From Streptomyces mirabilis (GTDB lineage Bacteria > Actinomycetota > Actinomycetes > Streptomycetales > Streptomycetaceae): DNA of 64,000 bases. Shown piece by piece: positions 9,090 to 16,187 of this stretch. The notes below the pieces were generated by a model, which saw only the letters and a program-made list of their open reading frames with translations, searched no databases and was not told the DNA's origin. How positions within the stretch are numbered: the first letter of the stretch is position 1; every line of letters starts with the position of its first letter. The translations under genes and the position numbers were made by a program. Where the stretch lies: the NCBI RefSeq assembly GCF_039503195.1, contig NZ_JBCJKP010000001.1:4898001-4962000 (forward strand), written 5' to 3'.

Positions 9090-9565
9090 AGGTATCGCTT
9101 CTCTCCTACGCCGTCTCACGGGTGCGCCATTCCTCGGCGGGAGTGCGGACGGAGCGGACCGGTGGGCCGCGTCGACGTCCACGCCCGATCGCACTCGGGC
9201 GCACCTACGTCATCCATTCTGCGGGATGACCGAGAGGCGCGCGGCCGAGAACAACCGCCGCAGGCGCGCTACGCACGCTACCTTCTCCTGAGCCCTGGGC
9301 CCACACCGGCGGGGCGCTTCCGCACTCCGCACCAGGTTTCCGGACCGCTCCCAAGCAGTGTTTTCCCACCCCATACCCCCTCTCGTACGGATCGAAAAGA
9401 ACCTCGCACAACCGTCGCGGTCGGCCGGAAAACGCTCCTCGCCCCCGCCCCGGTCCGGTTCGACACTCCGACACGCGACCCGCGTACGGCCCGTCACCAG
9501 CCCACTCGGCCGCCATACGCGCGGTAACCGCACTACGTACGCACTTCTCGGGGCACTATTGCGGA
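9090..9565. other. Divergent intergenic region
   Basis: This 476-bp gap lies between the DUF3027 and MFS genes. It holds the two divergent promoters; small ORFs inside it lack codon bias and ribosome sites. CACTAT at 9554 sits 6 nt before the MFS GTG start and is a weak candidate leaderless -10. Confidence 0.4.
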
Positions 9566-10996
9566 GTGGCAGCCGCGAGGTCGCCCCAAGGAGCCGCCGG
9601 TGTCGGCGCTGCCAAGGGCGGCACCAGAAGTGGCGGATCGGGCCGGATGACCGGTTCCGTCCGCGCGGTGGGCCGTGCCCTGCATTTCCCGGTGACCGGA
9701 ACGGCGCGCGGGATCCGCAAGGCGACGCACGCGCACGGGGCGGGCGAATCCGGCCTCGGGAAACTGATCGAGCTGCACGCGGTGAACGGCGCCGGCGATG
9801 TCATGATCACCGTCGCGCTCGCCTCCACCGTCTTCTTCTCGGTGCCCACCGACGAGGCGCGCGGGCGCGTCGCTCTCTACCTCGCCATCACCATGGCGCC
9901 CTTCACCGTCCTCGCCCCGGTGATCGGCCCGCTTCTGGACCGTCTGCCGCACGGCCGCCGGGCCGCGATGGCGGGCGCGATGTTCGCCCGGGCCATGCTC
10001 GCGCTGCTGCTGTCGGGCGCGGTGGTGACCGGCAGCCTGGAGCTGTATCCCGCCGCGCTGGGCGTGCTGGTCGCGTCCAGGTCGTACGGGGTCGTACGAA
10101 GCGCCGTGGTCCCGAGGCTGTTGCCACCCCGGTTCTCCCTGGTGAAGGCGAACTCCCGGGTCACCCTGGGCGGACTCCTGGCCACCGGTGTCGCCGCGCC
10201 GATCGGGGCGGGGTTGCAGGCCCTCGGCCCGCGCTATCCGCTCTACGGCGCCTTCGTCATCTTCATCGCGGGCACGTTCCTGTCGTTCACGCTGCCGCCC
10301 AAGGTCGACTCGGCCAAGGGCGAGGACCGGGCGCTGCTGGTCGCGGACGAGGAGCATCTGCACGGACCGCACCTCATCAAGGACAAGCTGCGGCGGCCGG
10401 GGCTGCGCACCGTCGGTACGGCCGTCACCCACGCCCTAGGCGCCAACGCCGCCCTGCGCTGCCTCTCCGGCTTCCTGATCTTCTTCCTCGCCTTCCTGCT
10501 CCGCGAGCACCCGCTCACCGGCGAGAGCGCGGCCGTCTCGCTCGGGATAGTGGGCGTCTCGGCGGGCGCGGGCAACGCGCTCGGCACGGCGGTCGGGGCC
10601 TGGCTGAAATCGCGCGCCCCGGAGATCATCATCGTGACGGTCGTCGCGTGTGTGCTGGGGGCCGCGATCACCGCCGCCATATTCTTCGGGGCCGTCCTGG
10701 TGGCCTGTCTGACGGCGGTCGCGGGGTTCTCGCAGGCGCTCGCCAAGCTCTCCCTGGACGCGCTGATCCAGCGGGACGTGCCGGAACTCGTCCGTACGTC
10801 GGCGTTCGCGCGCTCGGAGACGCTGTTGCAGGTGGCCTGGGTGTTCGGCGGTGCGATCGGCATCGTGCTGCCCCTCAACGGCACGCTCGGCCTGTCCGTG
10901 GCCGCCGCGATCGTCGCCGTCGGATGGCTGACCACCGTGCGGGGGCTGCTCGGCGCGGCGCGACACGGGGGCCCGGTGCGGTCACGCGTGGCCTGA
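9566..10996 (+). CDS. MFS transporter
   Basis: A 476-residue permease with about 12 hydrophobic helices from residue 75 onward (for example VMITVALASTVFFSV, VFGGAIGIVLPLNG). The loop RLPHGRRAAMAG after helix 2 is a typical MFS A-motif position. The ~65-residue N-terminal extension is basic and Gly-rich. Substrate cannot be read from the sequence. The GTG start at 9566 has no strong Shine-Dalgarno; CACTAT lies 6 nt upstream. The next gene begins 60 bp after its stop. Confidence 0.75.
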   Translation: MAAARSPQGAAGVGAAKGGTRSGGSGRMTGSVRAVGRALHFPVTGTARGIRKATHAHGAGESGLGKLIELHAVNGAGDVMITVALASTVFFSVPTDEARGRVALYLAITMAPFTVLAPVIGPLLDRLPHGRRAAMAGAMFARAMLALLLSGAVVTGSLELYPAALGVLVASRSYGVVRSAVVPRLLPPRFSLVKANSRVTLGGLLATGVAAPIGAGLQALGPRYPLYGAFVIFIAGTFLSFTLPPKVDSAKGEDRALLVADEEHLHGPHLIKDKLRRPGLRTVGTAVTHALGANAALRCLSGFLIFFLAFLLREHPLTGESAAVSLGIVGVSAGAGNALGTAVGAWLKSRAPEIIIVTVVACVLGAAITAAIFFGAVLVACLTAVAGFSQALAKLSLDALIQRDVPELVRTSAFARSETLLQVAWVFGGAIGIVLPLNGTLGLSVAAAIVAVGWLTTVRGLLGAARHGGPVRSRVA

Positions 10997-11043
10997 GGGC
11001 GGCACGCCGTACCCCACGTGGGGGGAGCGGTGGACGTGCCCGA

Positions 11044-11049
11044 TAGCCT
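11044..11049 (+). promoter_or_regulatory. -10 box TAGCCT, leaderless promoter of the DUF2771 gene
   Basis: TAGCCT is separated from the ATG at 11056 by exactly 6 nt, and no ribosome site fits between them. Confidence 0.55.
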
Positions 11050-11055
11050 TCGGCC

Positions 11056-11541
11056 ATGACCTCCCTGCCCCGCGGCAGAGCCGCCAATGGACATCGCCGT
11101 CGCGCCGTTGCCGCTCTCGGCGCCGTTTCCGCCGGACTTCTCGTCCTGTCCGCCTGTGACAAGCCGACGCCGCTGGCCACCATCACGGTCGGCAAGAACT
11201 CCGTGAGCTCCGAGACCGCCTGCTACAACGACGGCAAGGAGGTGAAGACCGCGGACCTGGCCAAGTGCCTCACGAGCTCGGACATCAAGTCCATCAAGGT
11301 CGACCCCGACGAGACCGTCCGGTTCGGTGTGGACCCGAAGATCGCCGACAACGGCTGGACCATCCTGATGAACGGTCAGCCGCTGACCGACTCCAGCAAG
11401 AAGACGTACCGCACGATCCCGGGCAGCGTGTTCTTCAACGCGCAGTACGGCGCGAGCGGCAACTCCACGCGCGTCTCCATCAAGGAGGGCGACAAGACGG
11501 TGACCGGGCTGTGGACCTTCAAGTTCAAGAAGGACGCCTGA
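11056..11541 (+). CDS. DUF2771 family lipoprotein
   Basis: This 161-residue protein has a twin-basic N terminus and a lipobox LSAC at about residue 34, so it is predicted to be anchored to the outer face of the membrane. The mature part is small, beta-rich and has one Cys pair (ETACYN...AKCLT). The layout recalls DUF2771 lipoproteins, which are conserved in Streptomyces but unassigned. The stop at 11541 is 20 nt before the proposed mqnB start, so it may share a transcript with the menaquinone genes. Confidence 0.75.
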   Translation: MTSLPRGRAANGHRRRAVAALGAVSAGLLVLSACDKPTPLATITVGKNSVSSETACYNDGKEVKTADLAKCLTSSDIKSIKVDPDETVRFGVDPKIADNGWTILMNGQPLTDSSKKTYRTIPGSVFFNAQYGASGNSTRVSIKEGDKTVTGLWTFKFKKDA

Positions 11542-11561
11542 TCGCTGCCGCTGGGCTGAAG

Positions 11562-12305
11562 GTGCTGGTGGCCACCGCCGTTCCCGTGGAGAGGGACGCG
11601 GTGGCCGGGGCGTTCACTGCCACCGGCCGTTCGCTGCGGCTGCCCGGGACGACCCTGGAGCGGCTGTCCCCGGCCTCCCACGGCAGCGCTGAAGCCCGCG
11701 TGACCCTCGATCTGCTGGCCGCCGGGGTGGGGCCCGCTCCGGCCGCGTCGTCCACCGCGGCCGCGCTCACCGCGGCCGCCCTGGACGGCACCCCCTACGA
11801 CCTCGTCGTCTCCACCGGGATCGGGGGCGGTTTTCAGCCTGAGGCCCCGGTGGGATCCCTCGTCGTCGCCGACGAGATCACCGTGGCGGACCTGGGCGCC
11901 GAGACCGCGGACGGGTTCCTGCCGGTCACCGAGCTCGGGTTCGGGACCGTCAGCCACCGTCCGCCACCATCACTCGTACGAGAAGTCGTGTCGGCCACGG
12001 GTGGACGCGCCGGAACCGTACTGACCGTGTCCACCATGACCGGCAGCGCCGAGCGCGCCGCCGAGCTGCGGGCCCGCCACCCGCGCGCCCTCGCCGAGGC
12101 CATGGAGGGCTTCGGGGTGGCCGAGGCGGCCGCCGCGCACGGTGTGCCCGTCCTGGAGATGCGCGCGGTCTCCAACCCCGTCGGCCCGCGCGACCGCGCC
12201 GCCTGGCGCATCGGAGAGGCTCTCGCGGCCCTCACCGAGGCGTTCGGGAAGCTCGCGCCCGTCCTGGAGAGTTGGAACCCACATGACCCAGACCACCAGC
12301 CCTGA
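11562..12305 (+). CDS. mqnB: Futalosine hydrolase
   Basis: It cleaves futalosine to dehypoxanthine futalosine plus hypoxanthine in the futalosine route to menaquinone. The ~247-residue protein starts VLVATAVPVERDAV, and has the nucleoside-phosphorylase-like motifs VVSTGIGGGF, ADEITVADLG and the late MEGFGVAEAAAAHGVPVLEMRAVSN, which holds the catalytic-site Glu/Asp region of the MTA/SAH nucleosidase fold. The start is uncertain: GTG at 11562 or 11568. The reading frame is open upstream but overlaps the lipoprotein gene. It overlaps mqnD by 23 nt, which suggests translational coupling. In S. coelicolor the equivalents are SCO4327/SCO4326 (from memory). Confidence 0.85.
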   Translation: MLVATAVPVERDAVAGAFTATGRSLRLPGTTLERLSPASHGSAEARVTLDLLAAGVGPAPAASSTAAALTAAALDGTPYDLVVSTGIGGGFQPEAPVGSLVVADEITVADLGAETADGFLPVTELGFGTVSHRPPPSLVREVVSATGGRAGTVLTVSTMTGSAERAAELRARHPRALAEAMEGFGVAEAAAAHGVPVLEMRAVSNPVGPRDRAAWRIGEALAALTEAFGKLAPVLESWNPHDPDHQP

Positions 12306-13146
12306 GCAGACGCTGCAGATCGCGTACTCGCCCTGCCCGAACGACACCTTCGTCTTCGACGCCTGGGCCCACGGCCGCGTCCCGGGCGCGCCCGCGCTCG
12401 ACGTGACCTTCGCGGACATCGACGTCACCAACGGCATGGCCGAGCGCGGTGAGTTCGACGTGCTGAAGGTGTCGTACGCCGTCCTGCCGTACGTCCTCGA
12501 CGAGTACACGCTGCTGCCGTGCGGGGGCGCGCTGGGCCGGGGCTGCGGGCCCCTGGTCCTCACCCGGGAGCCGGACGCGGACCTGACCGGGCGCACGGTC
12601 GCCGTGCCGAGCGAGCGGTCGACCGCCTACCTGCTCTTCCGTCTCTGGGCCGCGGACACCGTTCCCGGCGGGGTCGGCGAGATCGTCGTCATGCCCTTCC
12701 ACGAGATCATGCCGGCGGTACGGGACGGGAAGGTCGACGCCGGACTCGTCATCCACGAGGCCCGTTTCACGTACCAGAACTACGGGCTGCACAATCTCGC
12801 CGACATGGGCGAGCACTGGGAGCGCACGACCGGACTGCCCATCCCCCTCGGCGCGATCATCGCCAAGCGCGCGCTGGGCGAGGAGCGTCTGAAGGGCCTC
12901 GCCGACGCCGCCCGCGCCTCGGTCCGCGCCGCCTGGGACGACCCGCAGGCCTCGCGCCCCTACGTCCTCGAACACGCCCAGGAGATGGACCCGGCCGTCG
13001 CCGACCAGCACATCGGCCTGTACGTCAACGAGTTCACCGCCGACCTCGGGGAGGACGGCTACGCCGCGATCCGGGGCCTGCTCACCCGCGCCGCCGCCGA
13101 AGGACTGGTCCCGGCACTCGGACCCCACGCCCTGTCATTCCCCTGA
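12283..13146 (+). CDS. mqnD: 1,4-dihydroxy-6-naphthoate synthase
   Basis: MqnD makes 1,4-dihydroxy-6-naphthoate from the cyclised futalosine intermediate. The 287-residue protein shows the family start IAYSPCPNDTFVFDAW, then TFADIDVTNGMAERGEFDVLKVSY, LPCGGALGRGCGPL, AVPSERSTAYLLFRLW and VIHEARFTYQNYGL. The second conserved His of the family is in this last motif. It has a periplasmic-binding-protein-like fold and no signal peptide, as expected for a cytosolic enzyme. The ATG at 12283 lies inside the end of mqnB. The remaining genes of the pathway (mqnA, mqnC) are not in this window. A terminator follows. Confidence 0.92.
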   Translation: MTQTTSPEQTLQIAYSPCPNDTFVFDAWAHGRVPGAPALDVTFADIDVTNGMAERGEFDVLKVSYAVLPYVLDEYTLLPCGGALGRGCGPLVLTREPDADLTGRTVAVPSERSTAYLLFRLWAADTVPGGVGEIVVMPFHEIMPAVRDGKVDAGLVIHEARFTYQNYGLHNLADMGEHWERTTGLPIPLGAIIAKRALGEERLKGLADAARASVRAAWDDPQASRPYVLEHAQEMDPAVADQHIGLYVNEFTADLGEDGYAAIRGLLTRAAAEGLVPALGPHALSFP

Positions 13147-13168
13147 TCCCCGGCCGACGGCACGGACG

Positions 13169-13199
13169 GGGCCGAGGAGCTGACCAAGCTCCTCGGCCC
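13169..13199. terminator. Bidirectional terminator hairpin
   Basis: GGGCCGAGGAGCT and AGCTCCTCGGCCC form a perfect 13-bp stem with a 5-nt loop. It sits between the convergent mqnD and cold-shock genes. Confidence 0.75.
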
Positions 13200-13237
13200 G
13201 GATACGCTTCCGGCGCTTCCTTCCGTCCGCCCGCGGG

Positions 13238-13621
13238 CTACACGTCGAGTTGGTCGGCGACCGCGCGCAGGAGGCCCGCGATCTTCTTGCCGGAGGCCTT
13301 TTCGGGGTAGCGGCCCTTCTCCAGCATCGGCGTGATGTTCTCGAGAAGGGTCGTCAGATCCTGCACGATGGAGGCCAGTTCGTCCGGCTTGCGGCGCTGG
13401 GCGGCCGCGACGGAGGGGGTCGGGTCCAGGATGGTCACCGAAAGCGCCTGGTCACCGCGCTGGCCGGCGACGACGCCGAACTCCACGCGCTGGCCGGGCT
13501 TGAGCACATCTACTCCGGCGGGCAGGACCGAGGAATGAACGAAGACGTCGCCGCCGTCGTCGCGGGAGAGAAAGCCGAAGCCTTTCTCGCTGTTGAACCA
13601 CTTGACCTTGCCGGTAGGCAC
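13238..13621 (-). CDS. Cold-shock domain protein with C-terminal extension
   Basis: The first ~65 residues are a cold-shock domain with RNP1 KGFGFLS and RNP2 DVFVHSS, preceded by TGKVKWFN. A ~60-residue tail follows (DELASIVQDLTTLLENI, KKIAGLLRAVADQLDV), predicted to be helical and absent from small CspA proteins. The 127-residue length fits the larger Streptomyces Csp group. The GTG at 13621 follows AGGACAGAC. It should bind single-stranded RNA or DNA; the tail function is unknown. Confidence 0.85.
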   Translation of the reverse strand: MPTGKVKWFNSEKGFGFLSRDDGGDVFVHSSVLPAGVDVLKPGQRVEFGVVAGQRGDQALSVTILDPTPSVAAAQRRKPDELASIVQDLTTLLENITPMLEKGRYPEKASGKKIAGLLRAVADQLDV

Positions 13622-13815
13622 GTCTGTCCTCGTCCTCGTACTCGTCGGAAACTGCTCTGAAACTGCACGGGCGCACACTCGGGCCGTTGCACGGGCAACG
13701 GCCGGAAACTGCCCCGGATAGCACTACAGCGGGTCGTCGGACCCGCCGGTACCAAGGCTAATGGTCCCGGGGCCGGTGACAAGACGTCGCCGGATTGTTC
13801 CTTCGCGCTGGGAAC

Positions 13816-13821
13816 TACCCT
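13816..13821 (+). promoter_or_regulatory. -10 box TACCCT, leaderless promoter
   Basis: TACCCT is followed by 6 nt and then the GTG at 13828. The longer upstream reading frame would run through the promoter. Confidence 0.5.
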
Positions 13822-13827
13822 GGTCCG

Positions 13828-14094
13828 GTGCGTGACAAAACCCAACCGAATTCCGCAGAGCCCGGTGACCGGCTGATCCGTGCCGGTGCCATCGTGTTCT
13901 TCGTCGGAGCCGTGGCCACACTCGTCACCGTGGCCCCGCTACTCCTCCATACGACGCCTTTTCCGACGTACATGTTCGGCTTGAGCATGCTCATGGGCGT
14001 CGGCTTCCTGATCGCCGCGGCGGGGGTGTTCCGGTCCGTCGCCGCGGGACGCCGTCAGGCCCGCGCGATTCAGGCCCGTACGGCCTCCCGGTAA
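13828..14094 (+). CDS. Small two-helix membrane protein
   Basis: This 88-residue protein has two clear hydrophobic segments (about residues 20-42 and 50-70) separated by a short loop, then a basic tail GRRQARAIQ. It is not a family I can name. Its last 25 bp overlap the end of the convergent HAD gene. Start is GTG at 13828, supported by the leaderless promoter geometry. Confidence 0.65.
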   Translation: MRDKTQPNSAEPGDRLIRAGAIVFFVGAVATLVTVAPLLLHTTPFPTYMFGLSMLMGVGFLIAAAGVFRSVAAGRRQARAIQARTASR

Positions 14095-14732
14095 TCCCCC
14101 CGGTAGTCGCTCAGCCACGCCGGGAACTCCGTCAGGTCGGCCAGCACGACATCCGCGCCCGCCGCGCGCAACTCCGCCGCGTCGCACGGGCCGGTGGCGA
14201 CCGCGACGGAGTACGCGTCCGCGGTGCGCGCGCCGCGGACGTCGCCGGTGTGGTCGCCGACGTACACGCTCGCGCCGTGCTCCCGCAGCGCCTGCGCCTT
14301 CTGCTCGGCCCACAGGTTGCCGACGACCGCGTCGGCGTCGATGCCCAGGTGGTCCAGATGCAGCTTGGCGTTGGGCTCCCACTTCGCGGTGACGACGACC
14401 GCGCGCCCGCCCGCCGTGCGGACCGCCGCGACGGCCTCGCGGGCGCCGGGCATCGCGAGTGTGCCGGTGATGGCGTGCACGGGGTACATCTCGCGGTAGA
14501 GGTCGGCGATCGCGGGCACCTGGTCCGCCGGGAACCAGTTGATCAGCTCCTCCGCCAGCGGCGGTCCGAGCCGCGTGATGGCCAGGTCGCAGTCGATGTA
14601 CGTCCCCGTGCGCTCCGAAAGCGCCTGGTAGCAGGCGTGGATGCCGGGGCGGGAGTCGATCAGGGTCATGTCGAGGTCGAAGCCGACGGTCAGCAGGTGG
14701 GGAGTCCGGGGGGTCGTCGATGCGATAGGCAT
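14070..14732 (-). CDS. HAD-superfamily phosphatase (phosphoglycolate-phosphatase-like)
   Basis: Motif I is FDLDMTLIDS near the N terminus, with both Asp nucleophile and acid base. Motif II is VVVTAK, and motif IV is VGDHTGDVRGARTADAYSVAV. The alpha-helical cap lies between motifs I and II (about residues 25-95). The substrate is probably a small phosphorylated metabolite, not determinable here. Three starts are possible (14750, 14741, 14732); 14732 has CACAAT 7 nt upstream and is chosen as a leaderless start. It overlaps the convergent small membrane protein by 25 bp. Confidence 0.8.
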   Translation of the reverse strand: MPIASTTPRTPHLLTVGFDLDMTLIDSRPGIHACYQALSERTGTYIDCDLAITRLGPPLAEELINWFPADQVPAIADLYREMYPVHAITGTLAMPGAREAVAAVRTAGGRAVVVTAKWEPNAKLHLDHLGIDADAVVGNLWAEQKAQALREHGASVYVGDHTGDVRGARTADAYSVAVATGPCDAAELRAAGADVVLADLTEFPAWLSDYRGDYREAVRA

Positions 14733-14796
14733 ATGGACCATTGTGCCCACGCGCCCAGATGCCCATGTGGTGGCCGGTGACGGCCCGTCGCGCGGG

Positions 14797-15843
14797 TCAG
14801 CGGCGTCGCTGTGAGCGCCACACCAGGTACAGCGCCGAGGCCACGGCCGCGCCCCTGACCACCCACGGCCAGGTCTGCGCGACCGCCTCGTTCATGTGCC
14901 CCTTGACGATCGGATCGCCCCAGCGGCCGTCCGTACGGCCCCACAGCCAGACGACGCCCGCCGTCACGGCCAGCCCCGGCATGCCGAGCACGGCCCACTT
15001 CGACTCGACGGGGCTCAGCCGGCGGGAGGCCCAGGCGATGAGCCAGCCGAGGCCGAAGGCGAACCAGTTGCCGAGGACGGCGCCGACGACGAGGAGGACG
15101 GCGGCCAGCAGAAGGAGGGGGTTGCTCCAGCTGCCGGGGCGGGGGAGGCGGCGACGGGCCGCGACGGCGACGTCGGGCTCTTCGACGAGGGCGGGCTTCT
15201 CGGCCTTGGGCGACTTGCGCACCTTGGCCGACTTGGAGGGCCTGGAGGGCTTCGGCCCCGCTTCCTCGACGGAGTCGGATTCGTCCTCGTCGTCGTCCTC
15301 GTGCCTCGGTGGTGGCTTGAGCAGCTCGGGGATCTCCACACCGCCGACGAAACCCGGCACGCTGTCCCCCAGCCCGAACGGGCTGGTGTCCTTGCGCCAC
15401 CAGTCCGGATCCGCGGAGCTGTCGCCCAGTTCGTGCGTGCTCGCGAGGTGGGGCGGGGAGGGGGCGCCGTCGGCCTCGGTGGGGCGGGGCGCGGGTTTCG
15501 GCTCCGCCGGGCGGGGCCTCGGGACGACTCGGCGCAGGCCCTTGGGGCGGTCGTCGGCCTCGCCGGCGCGCTGGGTGGGGACGGCGGCCCAGGTGTCCGT
15601 ACCGGCCTCGGAGGCGCCCTCGCGGGCGGCGGCGACGATGTCGTCCGGGGTGCCGAGGCGGGAGAGGATGCGGCGGACGGCGGCCGGGCTGTCGACGGGG
15701 GCCTTCGCCCGGCGTCGGTCGATCTCGTTGCGCAGCTCCGACACGAGTCGCATGCGGGTGGCCGAGGGCAGCTGGCGCTGCTGGGCCAGGTCTCCGACGC
15801 GGCTCAGATAGTCGAATACGAGCTGGTCGCTCTCAATCCCCAC
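14797..15843 (-). CDS. Membrane protein with HAAS-like N-terminal domain
   Basis: A 348-residue protein. Residues 1-70 (FDYLSRVGDLA, MRLVSELRNEIDRRR, RRILSRLGTPDDIVAAAR) resemble the HAAS-type helical domain found next to PadR regulators. A long, charged, Pro-rich linker (about 80-230, including EDDDEDESD) follows, and then four hydrophobic helices at the C terminus. The GTG at 15843 has GGAGGGGA just upstream. No PadR gene lies beside it. Function is unknown. Confidence 0.65.
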   Translation of the reverse strand: MGIESDQLVFDYLSRVGDLAQQRQLPSATRMRLVSELRNEIDRRRAKAPVDSPAAVRRILSRLGTPDDIVAAAREGASEAGTDTWAAVPTQRAGEADDRPKGLRRVVPRPRPAEPKPAPRPTEADGAPSPPHLASTHELGDSSADPDWWRKDTSPFGLGDSVPGFVGGVEIPELLKPPPRHEDDDEDESDSVEEAGPKPSRPSKSAKVRKSPKAEKPALVEEPDVAVAARRRLPRPGSWSNPLLLLAAVLLVVGAVLGNWFAFGLGWLIAWASRRLSPVESKWAVLGMPGLAVTAGVVWLWGRTDGRWGDPIVKGHMNEAVAQTWPWVVRGAAVASALYLVWRSQRRR

Positions 15844-15983
15844 GAAGTCCCCTCCGGGGCGCGCACGTTGTAAACCCCGCGGCCACGACGGTACCGCGTA
15901 CACCCCGAGTTCTTCGCCCCCGCCGCCCCTACCGGACCCATCCCTACCGGGGGCTCCGCCCCCGGCCCCCGGGCGGGTTCGTC

Positions 15984-16100
15984 GGCTGCGGGCGGGTGGG
16001 GGCTTGGCGCGCAGTTCCCCGCGCCCCTGAAGGGGCGCCGGGGCGCGGCCCCGTGCCTCAGGGGCGCGGGGCCGCGCGATCAGCCCCACCCACCCGCAGC
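15984..16100. repeat. Intergenic repeat, two inverted copies
   Basis: A forward copy (CTGCGGGCGGGTGGGGGC, GCGCGCAGTTCCCCGCGCCC) at 15984-16040 is followed by an inverted, diverged copy ending CACCCACCCGCAG near 16059-16100. Together they fill most of the 344-bp gap upstream of the helicase-associated gene, and they could fold into a long hairpin. Confidence 0.65.
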
Positions 16101-16174
16101 CGGGCAACACACCCGGGGTCCGGGGCGTGGCCCCGGGGATGAGGTGGGTAGGGGCGGCGGGGGCGAGAAACCAC

Positions 16175-16180
16175 TACCGT
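16175..16180 (+). promoter_or_regulatory. -10 box TACCGT, probable leaderless promoter
   Basis: TACCGT lies 7 nt before the ATG at 16188, with no ribosome site between them. Confidence 0.4.
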
Positions 16181-16187
16181 TGAGCGG